Below are positions 63,023 to 64,000 of a stretch of DNA of 64,000 nt, piece after piece (the first letter of the stretch is position 1; each line of letters opens with the position of its first letter). A program made the translations under genes and the position numbers. The DNA comes from Yeosuana sp043876835. Its GTDB lineage: Bacteria; Bacteroidota; Bacteroidia; Flavobacteriales; Flavobacteriaceae. Where the stretch lies: assembly GCF_043876835.1 (NCBI RefSeq), contig NZ_JBAWJZ010000005.1:1-64000 (forward strand). Direction: 5' to 3'. The notes under the pieces were generated by a model. It was not told the origin of the DNA, did not search any database, and saw only the letters and a program-made list of their open reading frames with translations.

Positions 63023-64000
63023 ATGAAAACGCACAAACTATTACTTTTCGTATCTTTTATATTAGTATTAACATTTTCATCTTTTGTTTCTGGAGATGAT
63101 GGTAAATCACATCAGTTTGTTGTTGTTCTTGATGCAGGCCATGGTGGAAATGATCCAGGAAACGTTGGAAATGGCTATAAAGAGAAAGATATTGCTTTAA
63201 AAATTGTTCTGGAAGTTGGTAAACAACTTGAAAAGAACCCTAATATAAAGGTTATATATACCAGAGATAAAGACGTTTTTATTGATTTATTTGTAAGAGG
63301 GCAAATTGCAAATAAGGCCAATGCCGATTTATTTGTATCGGTACATTGTAATTCTCATAATTCTGATGCGCATGGTACAGAAACCTTTGTTTTGGGAACC
63401 CACAGAAACCAAACAAATTTTGAAGTTGCCAAAAAAGAGAACTCTGTAATTTTTCTAGAAAATGATTATGAGAGTAAATATGGAGGTTTTAACCCAAATT
63501 CTCCCGAATCTGTCATTGGTTTAACCTTAGCTCAGGAAGAATATCTGGACCAAAGTATTCAGCTTGCAAGTTATATTCAAAATAAGTTTACAAACAAATT
63601 AAACCGTAAAAACAGAGGTGTTAAACAAGCAGGATTTATAGTATTGCATCAAACGGTAATGCCAAGTGTATTGGTTGAAATAGGCTTCTTAACATATAAA
63701 GAAGAAGGCAGATATTTAAATTCAGATAATGGACAAAAAGAAATATCAACAGCTATTACAAATGCCATTTTTGAATATAAGCATAATATTGATGGAAATG
63801 TTGGTGAGTACAATTATCAGGAAAATCCAAGTTCAAATCAAATTGCAGAAAGTAGCAAAGAAGAATTAAAACCAGTTGATTCAGATATTATTTTTAAAGT
63901 TCAAATAGCTGCTGGTTCAAGAAAAATTGAACCAAAACCATATAATTTCAAAAAACTTGAAGATATTTCGTTTGATTTTGAAAGTAACCTGTACAAGTAT
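63023..64000 (+). CDS. N-acetylmuramoyl-L-alanine amidase (3' end outside window)
   Basis: Open from the ATG at 63023 to the window end (326 codons). Signal peptide, then an Amidase_3 domain: VVLDAGHGGNDPGNVG (zinc His), GYKEKDIALKI (zinc Glu), LFVSVHCNSHNS (zinc His) and LVEIGFLTYKEE (catalytic Glu). The tail starting near residue 290 (IIFKVQIAAGSRK) looks like the beginning of a SPOR-type domain. It cleaves peptidoglycan peptide stems in the periplasm. Divergent from lptD. Confidence 0.9.
   Translation, partial: MKTHKLLLFVSFILVLTFSSFVSGDDGKSHQFVVVLDAGHGGNDPGNVGNGYKEKDIALKIVLEVGKQLEKNPNIKVIYTRDKDVFIDLFVRGQIANKANADLFVSVHCNSHNSDAHGTETFVLGTHRNQTNFEVAKKENSVIFLENDYESKYGGFNPNSPESVIGLTLAQEEYLDQSIQLASYIQNKFTNKLNRKNRGVKQAGFIVLHQTVMPSVLVEIGFLTYKEEGRYLNSDNGQKEISTAITNAIFEYKHNIDGNVGEYNYQENPSSNQIAESSKEELKPVDSDIIFKVQIAAGSRKIEPKPYNFKKLEDISFDFESNLYKY

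Noticed and set aside
1..64000. Mobile elements, CRISPR arrays, rRNA and tRNA genes
   Set aside because: No transposase, integrase, regular repeat-spacer pattern or recognisable RNA gene was seen on reading both strands; absence of tRNAs was not confirmed by a program.

Overview
The window looks like a chromosomal segment of a low-GC member of the Bacteroidetes, most likely a marine Flavobacteriaceae. The signs are secreted proteins with C-terminal type IX secretion sorting domains, TSP3/LamG/HYR surface proteins, Bacteroidetes-type promoters (TAnnTTTG at -7), a MoaC-MoaB fusion, OmpP1/FadL and LptD outer-membrane proteins, and no convincing Shine-Dalgarno sequences. I saw no rRNA, tRNA, CRISPR array, transposase or integrase.

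Layout. 1-6.5 kb: two large exported proteins (the first cut by the window edge). 6.7-9.3 kb (minus): a sulfite dehydrogenase pair (SorA-like Mo enzyme and cytochrome c subunit) plus a fatty-acid-hydroxylase-type membrane protein, with a divergent six-helix membrane protein of unknown function. 10.5-13.6 kb: two exported double-rhodanese proteins and a porin. 13.7 kb: a Crp/Fnr regulator. 14.4-21.5 kb: a complete molybdenum-cofactor operon (moeA, modE-like, TSUP transporter, mobA, moaD, moeB-like, moaE, moaCB, moaA, GNAT). 21.5-25.7 kb (minus): DsrE2, TusE/DsrC-like, sulfide:quinone-reductase-like protein, and a 12-heme cytochrome c. 25.9-32.1 kb: a PsrABC/PhsABC-type Mo reductase, two YeeE/YedE half-transporters, and two membrane-anchored rhodanese-fold proteins that share an identical tail ending Gly-Gly-Cys. 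32.2 kb: a second Crp/Fnr paralogue. 33-43 kb: OmpP1, a PPOX-fold protein, thioredoxin, a PAS histidine kinase with a REC-cNMP-HTH response regulator, three tandem universal stress proteins, an ATP-cone/nuclease fusion, a beta-CASP metallo-hydrolase and a small coiled-coil protein. 43.4-64 kb: mostly housekeeping genes (TsaD, RsmE, TrmH-like, AI-2E, TamB, PfkA, Gap, GMP reductase, RidA, LptD, amidase) and a hybrid histidine kinase that has lost its phospho-acceptor histidine.

How it fits together. The 7-32 kb part reads as one periplasmic and inner-membrane sulfur-metabolism island with its own cofactor supply. Sulfide or polysulfide (SQR, Psr-type reductase), sulfane sulfur (rhodaneses, TusE, DsrE2, YeeE halves, GGC-tailed proteins) and sulfite (SorAB) could be interconverted, with the 12-heme cytochrome as an electron link. 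Two palindromes recur in the promoters. TGTAAC-N4-GTTACA occurs four times, all at sulfur genes. ATGAY-N4-RTCAT (allowing a mismatch) occurs at nine promoters and in eight of them its centre lies exactly 29.5 bp upstream of the first base of a TAnnTT-type -7 element. This second box connects the sulfur operons, the Moco operon (which also carries a textbook-like ModE operator over its -7 element), OmpP1, the PPOX protein and the universal-stress cluster. Three Crp-type regulators encoded in the window are the obvious candidates to read these boxes.

The most novel-looking element is the pair of rhodanese-fold proteins without a catalytic cysteine whose C-terminal arm ends VAEGGC. In one of them that terminal cysteine is the only cysteine in the protein. 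It resembles in principle, but not in sequence family, the GGCGG swinging arm of SoxY. All functional statements are inferred from sequence reading only.
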